The translations under genes and the position numbers were made by a program. This document shows, piece after piece, positions 1-7,309 of a stretch of 11,441 nucleotides of DNA (positions within the stretch are counted from its first letter, which is position 1; each line of letters opens with the position of its first letter). The DNA lies in the NCBI GenBank assembly GCA_023257915.1, contig JALRBB010000350.1, positions 1 through 11,441 on the forward strand, written 5' to 3'. Source of the DNA: Quisquiliibacterium sp. GTDB taxonomy: Bacteria; Pseudomonadota; Gammaproteobacteria; Burkholderiales; Burkholderiaceae_E. The notes under the pieces were generated by a model. That model was not told the origin of the DNA. It saw only the letters and a program-made list of their open reading frames with translations, and did no database searches.

Positions 1-204
1 CAGGAAGTAATCCAGAGCGCCACAACCACCGCCGCCGAAGTGCTGAACCAGGTCGGTCGTCTGGGTCGCCTGCAGGCGGGCGCGCTGGCCGATCTGATCG
101 TGGTGGACGGCAATCCCATGAAGGACCTCTCTTGCCTGCTCGGGCAGGGAGAGCGCATCCCGCTGGTGATCAAGAGCGGCCAGGTTCAGTTCAATCAACT
201 CTGA
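1..204 (+). CDS. Amidohydrolase family protein, C-terminal fragment
   Basis: This is an open frame entering from the left edge and ending at TGA 202-204; 67 residues are visible. The fragment contains a threonine/alanine-rich helix (ATTTAAEVLNQVGRLG) followed by LQAGALADLIVVDGNPMKDL and a final VIKSGQ strand. This is the usual ending of the metal-dependent amidohydrolase superfamily (imidazolonepropionase-like and Xaa-Pro dipeptidase-like members), in which the last helix of the TIM barrel runs into the small C-terminal beta-sandwich. The metal-binding HxH and other catalytic residues lie outside the window, so the substrate cannot be judged. The gene converges on the histidine kinase, with 56 bases between the two stop codons and no convincing terminator hairpin in that gap. 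The family call is firm; the specific reaction is unknown. Confidence 0.85.
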   Translation, partial: QEVIQSATTTAAEVLNQVGRLGRLQAGALADLIVVDGNPMKDLSCLLGQGERIPLVIKSGQVQFNQL

Positions 205-260
205 GCGGGTTGTGCGACGAGCGCATCCTGTCGGGTCGGTGATTCATGATCACGACCGCG

Positions 261-3230
261 TCAGATCGGTGGGAAATACCGGGCGATATCCGCTTTGCGA
301 TAAGGCTTGTTCAGCACCGGACCCGGGATGTCGCTCGATCCGTCGGTCAGTGAACTCGCGTAGCCGGAGGCGAGCACCACGGTCATCCACGGGTACAGCC
401 GCTTGACCTCGTGGGCGAGTGCGATGCCGTCCATCGTGCCGGGCATCACCACGTCTGAGAACAGCGCGCCGAATCTGCCCTTGCGCAAGCACTCGAGTGC
501 CTCCTGGGCGGAATGGGCGACCTCGGTGCGATAGCCGAGCGACTCGAGCCAGGCGCCGCCAAGCTCGCACAGCTCCTCTTCGTCGTCGACGACCAGGATC
601 CGGTCACGCGCTTGCGGATCTTCGCCGGAAACCGGCTCGTCGTGCTTGCCCGTGATCAGGTTTTCGAGCGAGCGGGCGAGCGCTTGCAGTCCCTGGCGTT
701 GTGCTTCGGTCAGTGAGCGAGGAACCTGGTCGATCACGCACAGCGTGCCAAGCGCGTATCCGTTTGCGTCGCGTACCGGCACACCGGCATAGAAGCGGAT
801 GTTCGGGTCGTCCAGCACCAGTGGATTCGCCGCGAAGCGCGCATCCGTGGACGCGTCCGGAACTTCCATTGTCTGGTCGGGTTTCTGGATCGCATGCGCG
901 CAAAATGCAAGCTCGCGCGCGGTCTGGGCGACTTCGAGGCCGATCTTGGCCTTGAACCACTGGCGATTTCGGTCAATCAGTGAAATCGCCGCGATCGGGG
1001 TGTCACAAAGCTCGCATGCCCGTTTGACGATCTGGTCGTACTCGGTCTGCGCCGGCGAGTCGAGCAGGCCAGTGGCCTGCAAGGCTTCGAGACGCCGATG
1101 TTCCAGCTGTTCGGCAGCTTCCGCGGCATTCGGATCAAGCGGCAAGTACACACACACTTTTGTGCCGAGGCCAGGTCTGCTCTCGATGGTCGCGTTGCCA
1201 CCGAGCTGCTCGGCATAGCCTCGAACCATGGCCAGGCCAAGGCCGGTACCCTTGCCGCGTTCCTTCGTCGTGAAGAACGGCATAAAGGCTTGCGCCAGTA
1301 CCGCCTGGCTCATGCCGCAACCGTTGTCGCTGACTTCGAGTACGCCATACCAACCGGGGGTCAGCCATTGCTTGATGTCGCCGGCCAGCGGATCAATCTG
1401 CTCGCGGAAGGTTCTCAGGGTCAGGACCCGGTCTGCCTGGTTGTCAGCCATCGCATCGCGGGCGTTGATCGCGAGGTTCAGCAGCACGTTACTTAGACCG
1501 CTGACGTCCAGCTTCGCCGGCAAGCCCCCTTCCTGGAGTTCGGTGTGTAGCGTGACCGACGCTCCGATCGAGGTCCTGACCAGCGGCAGCAGGTCCTCGA
1601 CGATCGCGTTCAGGTCATGCAGGGTCACCTCGAGCGCCTGCCTGCGAGCGACCGCGAGCAGCGACTTGGTGACCTGTGCCCCCTTTAGCGCAGCACTGCG
1701 GGCGGTTTCGAGGCTACGGCGAGTCTGATCGTCGATCCTGGCGGTCGATTCAATCGCCAGATCGAGATTGCCGACGATCACCCCGAGCAGATTGTTGAAG
1801 TCATGCGCAAGCCCACCGGTCAATTGTCCGATCGCCTCCTGGGTCTGCAACTGACGCATCGCTGCGGTCGAATTGCGCTGGTCGGTCACATCCTGACCAA
1901 CGAACAGAACATTTCGCGCTGCGGTGTCATCCTGGCCGGGAATGGATCGAGCGATCAGCGTGATCCAGCGCGTGTCGCCCGAAGGTCTGATCACCCGGCA
2001 TTGCAGGTGCTCGGAAGTGCCGTCGCTGACCGCCAGGCGACCGAACGCCTGCTCGAGCGCCGTCCTGTCCTCAAGGTGCACATGATCGATGATGCGGCCA
2101 ACCGCGGGCGCACCGTTAGGCTCCAGTTGCAGCAGACGTTGCAACGGGGCATTGGCGTAGAGCACCGTGCCGGATGGGTCGAGCAGGCAGATGTAATCGG
2201 CGACGTTTTCGGTGACCTGCCGGAAGCGTGCTTCGTTGCGAGCCAGCCTGGTTGTCGCGGCCTGTAACTCGCGCACTGTTTGCTGCAGCTCCTCGGTGCG
2301 CGCCTGCACCCGTTGCTCGAGCAAGGCCTTCTCGCGCTGTAATGCTTCGTTCAGGTTCTGCGTGACCAGCCGGGTGGCTTCAATTTGTGCTTCATGCGTT
2401 TTGGTTGAAGTGATGTCCACCCGGTAACCAACTGTCCCCCCGGCCGGGGTCTTGTGCTCGTCGATTCGCAACCAGCGCCCATCGGGCAGCTTTTGTTCGA
2501 TCGGGCCACCCGGGTTGCGGTGCTGGGCAAGTCGCGTTGCAAGCCAGGCTTGCTCGCGACCGATCGCCTCCGGCATCTGCCCCTTTTGCAGGCCCTCGCG
2601 CAGGATGTCCTCAAAGCGCACCCCCGGGGCGATGTTGTCGATTAGCGGATACGTGTCCCGGTACGCCTGGTTGCAGATGACCAGCCGGTCGTCGGTATCG
2701 TAGACGACGAAGGCATCCGGCAGTGAGGCGATCGCCTCTGCGAGCAGCGTCTCAGCCCGAACGCGGCGGCGTTCGGTCTCGACCATTGTGGTGGCGTCGA
2801 TCGCCACCCCCTGGTAGCCGACGAATTCACCGTTCTTGTCGAAGACCGGGCTGCCAGAAGTCTTTAACCACTGCACGCCGTTGGGGCCGCGACGCGGATA
2901 GACGAAATCCGCGAAAGGTTCATGTCGCTGGATCGCCAGCTTATGCTTTGCCCATTCGGCGGCACGCAGCTGCGCATCGTCAAAGCGGCTGCGCCCCCCG
3001 TATTCGACGGCGATCTCGCCGATCGGCTGCAGCGTGGCGGCGATTTCCTCGCGGGTCTTGCCGTAGTGCCACTGCGCGGGGACTCCAACGCAGCGCTCCA
3101 CGCTCGCCGACATGTACACGAACCGATGCTGTGCGTCGGTCTCCCAGAACCAGCCGCCGGTGGCTAGCGCATAGCGCTCCAGCGACTCGGCCGGGACGAG
3201 GACAGATTGGCTGTTGGCGGGCTTGGGCAT
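261..3230 (-). CDS. Soluble hybrid sensor histidine kinase (PAS-PAS-PAS-HisKA-HATPase-GAF-REC)
   Basis: The protein is a 989-residue two-component hybrid kinase that would autophosphorylate on His and pass phosphate to its own receiver. Approximate domains: PAS1 15-150, PAS2 160-275, coiled coil 282-332, PAS3 335-455, HisKA 462-530, HATPase 570-700, GAF 708-860, receiver 877-989. The H-box is LAHDFNNLLG (His476). The N-box is NLAINARDAM (Asn589), followed by DNGCGM (Asp635), the F-box PFFTTK and the G-box GKGTGLGLA (659-667). The receiver has the acidic pair Asp882/Asp883, phospho-acceptor Asp926 in FSDVVMPG, Ser955 and Lys975. No membrane segment or signal peptide is seen, so it is probably cytosolic. 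ATG at 3230 was chosen over a TTG at 3323 because the longer form adds 31 non-family residues; AAGGAG lies 14 bases upstream, which is rather far. A GAF domain after the ATPase is unusual. There is no output domain, so a separate phosphotransfer partner or regulator would be needed. The ligand is unknown. Confidence 0.93.
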   Translation of the reverse strand: MPKPANSQSVLVPAESLERYALATGGWFWETDAQHRFVYMSASVERCVGVPAQWHYGKTREEIAATLQPIGEIAVEYGGRSRFDDAQLRAAEWAKHKLAIQRHEPFADFVYPRRGPNGVQWLKTSGSPVFDKNGEFVGYQGVAIDATTMVETERRRVRAETLLAEAIASLPDAFVVYDTDDRLVICNQAYRDTYPLIDNIAPGVRFEDILREGLQKGQMPEAIGREQAWLATRLAQHRNPGGPIEQKLPDGRWLRIDEHKTPAGGTVGYRVDITSTKTHEAQIEATRLVTQNLNEALQREKALLEQRVQARTEELQQTVRELQAATTRLARNEARFRQVTENVADYICLLDPSGTVLYANAPLQRLLQLEPNGAPAVGRIIDHVHLEDRTALEQAFGRLAVSDGTSEHLQCRVIRPSGDTRWITLIARSIPGQDDTAARNVLFVGQDVTDQRNSTAAMRQLQTQEAIGQLTGGLAHDFNNLLGVIVGNLDLAIESTARIDDQTRRSLETARSAALKGAQVTKSLLAVARRQALEVTLHDLNAIVEDLLPLVRTSIGASVTLHTELQEGGLPAKLDVSGLSNVLLNLAINARDAMADNQADRVLTLRTFREQIDPLAGDIKQWLTPGWYGVLEVSDNGCGMSQAVLAQAFMPFFTTKERGKGTGLGLAMVRGYAEQLGGNATIESRPGLGTKVCVYLPLDPNAAEAAEQLEHRRLEALQATGLLDSPAQTEYDQIVKRACELCDTPIAAISLIDRNRQWFKAKIGLEVAQTARELAFCAHAIQKPDQTMEVPDASTDARFAANPLVLDDPNIRFYAGVPVRDANGYALGTLCVIDQVPRSLTEAQRQGLQALARSLENLITGKHDEPVSGEDPQARDRILVVDDEEELCELGGAWLESLGYRTEVAHSAQEALECLRKGRFGALFSDVVMPGTMDGIALAHEVKRLYPWMTVVLASGYASSLTDGSSDIPGPVLNKPYRKADIARYFPPI

Positions 3231-3368
3231 CGGGCGGCCTGGCACTCCTTGCTCAAAGAGGGCAGCCTGCGGGCCAGCGATGCGCTGCTGATCCGCACTT
3301 CTTTCAAGGTAACAGAAGACCAAGTCCGCCGCTGTGAAGGCTCCCGGCAGGTGATGCTTTTGTGGACC

Positions 3369-4370
3369 TTACTGCGCCTTTGGGCCGGAGCGCCCCTTCA
3401 TCACCTGATCGAAAACGTTCACGCCAGCCTGGGGTGAGCGCGGATCCTCGAACGTGACCCGCCGGTTGACGCGTCGGTGCGGCCAGTAATCGGCGTTGGC
3501 GTAATGCTGGGTGGAGCGGTTGTCCCAGATCGCGATGCCGTTGCGTTCCCACTGGTGGTGCACCATGAAATCCGGGCGCTGCAACCAGTCGTAAAGAAAC
3601 CGCAGCACTCCATCGCTTTCGCGCAGATCCAGGCCATTGATGCGTTTGGTAAAGGTCGAGTTCACATACAGGCAGTCGCGGCCGCTTTGCGGATGGCGCA
3701 GCACGACCGGATGCGACACCGGCTTGTACAGGCGCATGGCTTCGAGCAGGGCCTGCTCACCATGCCGAGCGAGCGCATCCCGAAAGCCGCTGACCTCCCA
3801 GGTGTGTGTGGCGCTCAGCCGGGCGAGATAGGCTTGCATCCCGGACGAGAGCGCCGCGAACGCCTTACTGGTGCTGACCCAGCAGGTGTTTCCGCCGGCC
3901 GGCGGGGTTTCGGTGATCTGGATTACGGTCCCCAGGGCGGGGTATTGCATCCAGGTGATGTCGGTATGCCACTGGTCGATGCCAGGAGGGCGATCGCGGT
4001 CGGACACGATCATTTCCACGTTGGCATGATCGGGCGAGCGTTCGAAAAACGATCCCGGAGATACCTTGCCGAACACGCCGGCCAGCGCCACATGCTGTTC
4101 GGCGCTGATCTGCTGTGGTCGCAAGAACAACACCCCGAAATCCCACAACGCCTGGCGCAGCTCGCGCTTGATCGGCGTGGTCAGCGGTTTGGTCAGGTCC
4201 AGTCCGTCGATCCAGGCCGCAAAACCGGGCATGCGCGGGGTGATTTGCAGATGCCGGTAACGCGATGTCAGCTCGATCGCATCGAAGCGGATCGGCCGGC
4301 GCCTCAGGTCCAGACCTTTGCGGGCTTGCGCGGCTGTCAGCGGGCGAATCGTCTTGTCGGAGTCTGGCAT
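3369..4370 (-). CDS. TauD/TfdA-family Fe(II)/2-oxoglutarate-dependent dioxygenase
   Basis: The protein has 333 residues, somewhat longer than the roughly 280-300 usual for TauD and TfdA. The iron triad is visible as WHTD (His135, Asp137) and the distal His289 in STQHYANADYW. Arg300 and Arg304 follow His289 by 11 and 15 residues, the spacing of the two TauD arginines; Thr162 in GGNTCW is placed like the TauD 2-oxoglutarate-contacting threonine. Family enzymes couple decarboxylation of 2-oxoglutarate to hydroxylation, often releasing sulfite or an aldehyde from sulfonates, or cleaving ethers. TauD's taurine-contact residues are not evident: the stretch before WHTD is PPGIDQ and the preceding loop is SPGSFFERSP, so taurine is unlikely and the substrate is unknown. 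ATG at 4370 has GGAG eight bases upstream; a longer frame to 4520 carries a basic, non-family leader and was rejected. It lies 138 bases upstream of the kinase start on the same strand and diverges from the MATE gene. Confidence 0.92.
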   Translation of the reverse strand: MPDSDKTIRPLTAAQARKGLDLRRRPIRFDAIELTSRYRHLQITPRMPGFAAWIDGLDLTKPLTTPIKRELRQALWDFGVLFLRPQQISAEQHVALAGVFGKVSPGSFFERSPDHANVEMIVSDRDRPPGIDQWHTDITWMQYPALGTVIQITETPPAGGNTCWVSTSKAFAALSSGMQAYLARLSATHTWEVSGFRDALARHGEQALLEAMRLYKPVSHPVVLRHPQSGRDCLYVNSTFTKRINGLDLRESDGVLRFLYDWLQRPDFMVHHQWERNGIAIWDNRSTQHYANADYWPHRRVNRRVTFEDPRSPQAGVNVFDQVMKGRSGPKAQ

Positions 4371-4663
4371 GAAGAACGCTCCCGAGGCCTGAGGCTTGGC
4401 CGATGGCAGATCGGGTCGATGTTGATCGGTTCGCCAGCCCTTGTCGAGCCGCGTGTGAGGGTGGCGCTCGCAGACGTGGTGCGCATGCTGGAATTCGGCG
4501 CGCATGGCACGCGATCGCAACGGCTATGATCAGCGTCTTCGGAACAGGCCAGCCCGCCGATGCGCGCCGGTCTGTCGCGCGACGGGTGCGCCGACGGCAG
4601 GGGGCTGACGATGAGGGTTGCGAGCACTGGCTTTGGCGCCGAGCACCGTGTTTGGTGGCGCAG
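4371..4663. promoter_or_regulatory. Divergent intergenic region between dioxygenase and MATE gene
   Basis: These 293 bases separate two outward-facing genes, so both promoters should lie here. Frames on both strands stay open through it, but their translations are arginine-rich and match neither gene product. A TATGAT resembling a -10 box sits at 4525-4530 on the + strand without a good -35 at 17 bases. No clear operator palindrome, riboswitch or RNA gene was seen. Confidence 0.35.
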
Positions 4664-6094
4664 ATGAGCGCCGATCGGCAGGGGAGCGATACAGCGCCGG
4701 TTTCTGGGTCGTCCAGCCAAACCGCTCCGGCCTCTGGTGGCAAAGCCGCGTCATCAGACATTCAGCGCATCAAGGACGGGCCGATCCTGTCCACGCTGCT
4801 GCGCCTGGCAGTGCCCAATGTGCTGGCGATGCTGATGACGGTGCTGGTCGCGATTGCCGAAACCTTCTATGTCGGCCTGCTCGGCACCACGCAGCTGGCT
4901 GCGATGGCGCTGGTGTTTCCATTCGTGATGCTGATGCAGCAGATGTCGGCCGGCGCAATGGGCGGCGGCGTGTCGTCGGCGATCAGCCGCGCGCTGGGCG
5001 AATCGAATGAGCAGCGTGCGCAGACGCTGGCCTTTCATGCGTTGGTGATCGGCTTGGCGCTCGGCGTGTTCGCATCGCTGTTCTTTCTTCTGCTCGGCCC
5101 GGCGCTTTACCGGCTGCTTGGTGGTACCGACCAGGTGCTGGAGGTTGCGGTCCGCTACTCGACGACCTTCTTTTGCGGCGTTGTGCTGATCTGGCTGATG
5201 AACACGATGGCCTCGATCCTGCGCGGCACCGGCAACATGCGGATCCCCTCGCTCGGCATCTTCGGCGCCGCCCTGCTGCAGATCGTGCTTTCCGGAGTTC
5301 TCGGTCTGGGCCTGGGACCGATTCCGCGGCTTGGCATGGCCGGGATTGCGCTCGGCCAACTGCTGGCGATGGGCGCCGGGGTCGCATTCTTCGGCTGGTA
5401 CCTGCTCGGCGGCAAGGGGCGGCTGACGCTGCGTCTGCGCGGCATCGCGATGCACGGGGAGATGTTTCACGACATCCTGAAGGTGGGTGCGCTGGCCTGC
5501 CTGTCGCCGCTGCAGTCGGTACTGACGATGCAGATCTTCACCGGCTTGATCGCTCGCCTGGGCACACTGCCGCTGGCCGGCTACAGCATCGGGCAGCGGC
5601 TGGAGTTCCTCTTGGTGCCGATCTCGTTCGGCATCGGGGTTGCGTCGGTGCCGATGGTCGGCATGGCAATTGGCGCCGGCAAGGTCGCGCGGGCCCGGCG
5701 TGTCGCCTGGACCGCCGGGCTGGTGTCGATGCTGAATCTGGCGGTGATCGGCTTGGTGGTCGCGATCAGCCCGGATCTGTGGGCCGGGCTGTTCACCTCG
5801 GACGAACAGGTGCTCGAGGTTGCGCGCCAGTACCTGCGCATCGCCGGGCCGGCGTTCCCCTTCTTCGGGCTCGGGCTCACGCTGTACTTCGCCTCGCAGG
5901 GCTCGGGCAAGATGCTCGGGCCGGTCACCGCCGCGCTGGTGCGTCCGGTGCTCGTGGCCGGCGTTGGCGGCTGGATGGCCTCGCAAAGCATGGAAGCTCC
6001 GGCTTACTTCGCGCTGGTTGCCGGAAGCCTGGTCGCCTACGGGCTGGCCACTGCGCTGTCAGTCAGACTGACTCGCTGGGGGCGGCACAGTTAG
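4664..6094 (+). CDS. MATE family efflux transporter
   Basis: The protein has 476 residues, with many hydrophobic segments from about residue 45 to the end consistent with the 12-helix MATE (multidrug and toxic compound extrusion) fold of the inner membrane, driven by Na+ or H+. The first half contains ETFYVGLLGTTQLAAMAL (from about residue 66), matching the family pattern of an acidic residue near helix 1 followed by a G-x-LAA motif, and GGGVSSAISRALGESNEQ (about 100-117), the MATE loop with the arginine-glycine turn. The second half repeats the layout with FGIGVASVPMVGMAIGAGK. ATG 4664 was chosen because the 87 upstream codons (from 4403) are arginine-rich and not family-like; a weak GGTGG lies five bases before it. 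Residues 1-30 form a Ser/Ala/Gly-rich extension of low complexity. The gene diverges from the dioxygenase and converges on the DUF849 gene. The cargo is unknown; export of a pathway product is a guess from position only. Confidence 0.93.
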   Translation: MSADRQGSDTAPVSGSSSQTAPASGGKAASSDIQRIKDGPILSTLLRLAVPNVLAMLMTVLVAIAETFYVGLLGTTQLAAMALVFPFVMLMQQMSAGAMGGGVSSAISRALGESNEQRAQTLAFHALVIGLALGVFASLFFLLLGPALYRLLGGTDQVLEVAVRYSTTFFCGVVLIWLMNTMASILRGTGNMRIPSLGIFGAALLQIVLSGVLGLGLGPIPRLGMAGIALGQLLAMGAGVAFFGWYLLGGKGRLTLRLRGIAMHGEMFHDILKVGALACLSPLQSVLTMQIFTGLIARLGTLPLAGYSIGQRLEFLLVPISFGIGVASVPMVGMAIGAGKVARARRVAWTAGLVSMLNLAVIGLVVAISPDLWAGLFTSDEQVLEVARQYLRIAGPAFPFFGLGLTLYFASQGSGKMLGPVTAALVRPVLVAGVGGWMASQSMEAPAYFALVAGSLVAYGLATALSVRLTRWGRHS

Positions 6095-6095
6095 G

Positions 6096-6122
6096 GCTGG
6101 CGCGGCTTCCGGCCGCGCTAGC
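6096..6122. terminator. GC-rich hairpin between convergent genes, likely bidirectional terminator
   Basis: GCTGGCGCGGC (6096-6106) pairs with GCCGCGCTAGC (6112-6122) over 11 positions, with one G-T wobble, around the loop TTCCG. It begins two bases after the MATE stop codon and ends six bases before the stop of the DUF849 gene on the other strand, exactly where a shared terminator is expected. Neither side has a T-run, so it is not a classical intrinsic terminator and may act as a pause or 3'-end stabiliser. Confidence 0.6.
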
Positions 6123-6128
6123 AGTGCC

Positions 6129-7028
6129 TCAGACCGGGTTCGACTTGGCGGGTAGGCCCAGCAACGCGCGCGCATCATCCGGCGTGGCGATCTCGCGGCC
6201 TTCCTGGCGCGCAATGTCGGCCGCGATCCGCACGATCTGTTCGTTCGGCGGGCAGTCGAGCTCCGGATACGCATAGTCGCCGATGCCCGGCGCGATGTGG
6301 CCGCCGAGCCGTGCAGACATCTGCGCCAGCGCTAGCAGATTGCCGCCGACCACGTTACTGGACCATTCGCAGCGCACCCCGGCGGGCAGAAAGCGCAGGT
6401 GCGCGTCGAGCCCGTCCGGCGTGCCCGGATGTCCGGTCAGGCACGGGCCGTCGGTCATGTTGACCAGGAAGTAGGCCGGCTGCTCGATCAGGCCCATCTC
6501 GATCATCGCCGCGGCGCGGCGCGTGAAGCCGACCGCCCAGGTGACCAGCTGTGGCTTGATGCCGACCCGTTTGAACTCGCGTGCGTAGCGCTCGAGCGTG
6601 TCGGTGCGGTTCATGTAGACCCGCTCCGCGTGCTCGAAACGTCCTGCCTGCGCGTCCCAGCTGTCCAGGTTCACCGAGCCGGTGTCGATCGGCGCGATGT
6701 CGGGTCGGGTTGCGGGATCGGCAGCCAGTTGGGTGACGCAGCGGATCCGCCCATCGGGGTCATCGTCATTGGCGAACCAGCCCAGCGTCGGGTGCACCAG
6801 AATGTCGCAGCGGGCGCGGATCTTGCGGATGATCTCGGCATAGACCTCGAATTCGTGCGACGGCGAGCCGTCGGGATTGCGCGCGTGAAAGTGCACGATG
6901 CTGGCGCCGGCCTCGCGGCAGCGCGCAGCAGTGTCGGCGATTTCGTCGGGGGTCCATGGCACATGCGGATTTTGGTCGCGCATCGCGTACTCGTTGATCC
7001 TTGCCTCGAGGATCATCTTGCTGGGCAT
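6129..7028 (-). CDS. DUF849/BKACE-family beta-keto acid cleavage enzyme homologue, divergent active site
   Basis: The 299-residue length is normal for the family. BKACE enzymes (prototype Kce) are Zn-dependent TIM barrels that condense a beta-keto acid with acetyl-CoA to give acetoacetyl-CoA and a new CoA ester. Family marks present: NPHVPWTPDEIADTAARCRE (20-39), the metal motif VHFHAR (His46, His48), IRARCDILVHPTLGW (69-83), the Gly-rich SSNVVGGN, and the tail GREIATPDDARALLGL. Marks missing: the usual RVGLED motif reads APGIGD (246-251), so the Arg and Glu (Arg226 and the Zn ligand Glu230 in Kce, numbering from memory) become Ala and Gly, while the catalytic Asp is kept as Asp251. The usual PELEVFD reads PQLVTWA (159-165), removing both Glu. 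It may use an altered metal site or catalyse a different reaction. The start ATG at 7028 has AGGAG six bases upstream. It diverges from the SDR operon, which may supply or use its substrate. Family sure; reaction open. Confidence 0.88.
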   Translation of the reverse strand: MPSKMILEARINEYAMRDQNPHVPWTPDEIADTAARCREAGASIVHFHARNPDGSPSHEFEVYAEIIRKIRARCDILVHPTLGWFANDDDPDGRIRCVTQLAADPATRPDIAPIDTGSVNLDSWDAQAGRFEHAERVYMNRTDTLERYAREFKRVGIKPQLVTWAVGFTRRAAAMIEMGLIEQPAYFLVNMTDGPCLTGHPGTPDGLDAHLRFLPAGVRCEWSSNVVGGNLLALAQMSARLGGHIAPGIGDYAYPELDCPPNEQIVRIAADIARQEGREIATPDDARALLGLPAKSNPV

Positions 7029-7309
7029 CGTTGTCTCCTGGGTGATGCGGGGCTGGCCGGCGCGAGGAACGGTTCGGGCAGCGATGCATGCGACGATACC
7101 AGCAGCAAGGTGTGCAGCTGCTTTGGGTCAGAATATCGAGCGCTTGCGTCTGGCGATCGTAGAGTGATCGAGACCGAAACAAGTGGGAACCCTCACTGGA
7201 TCCGCAGACCGGATAATCTTGCGACCCGATTCAGGAGCCGCCCGCATCCGGATTGGTTGGTGTTGCGGTGCGGATCGTGGTGTCAGTGGGTCAGACATTG
7301 GAGAGTGCC
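7029..7309. promoter_or_regulatory. Divergent intergenic region between DUF849 gene and SDR operon
   Basis: About 280 bases lie between two outward-facing genes; the right edge depends on the SDR start. It is less GC-rich than the genes and should hold both promoters. Short symmetric elements include AGCAGC/GCTGCT separated by ten bases (around 7099-7120) and an 8-base palindrome ATCCGGAT near 7246-7253, with a further ATCCG/CGGAT pair near 7199-7213. None is long enough to name a regulator. No RNA gene or riboswitch was recognised. Confidence 0.35.

Noticed and set aside
205..260. Possible terminator between the amidohydrolase and kinase genes
   Set aside because: The only inverted repeat found is GTGAT/ATCAC with a five-base loop, too short and without a T-run to support a call.
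3231..3368. Possible promoter or terminator between the dioxygenase and kinase
   Set aside because: Only a five-base stem (CAGCG/CGCTG) and no convincing -35/-10 pair were found; the 138-base gap is consistent with either a separate promoter or read-through.
3477..4529. 350-codon plus-strand frame opposite the dioxygenase
   Set aside because: The opposite strand carries a complete Fe/2-oxoglutarate active site; this frame has no motif and runs into the intergenic region.
4754..5986. Long minus-strand open frame opposite the MATE gene
   Set aside because: Its translation is rich in His, Gln, Arg and Pro with no family pattern, and it lies antisense to a clear membrane transporter. It is a shadow frame caused by high GC.
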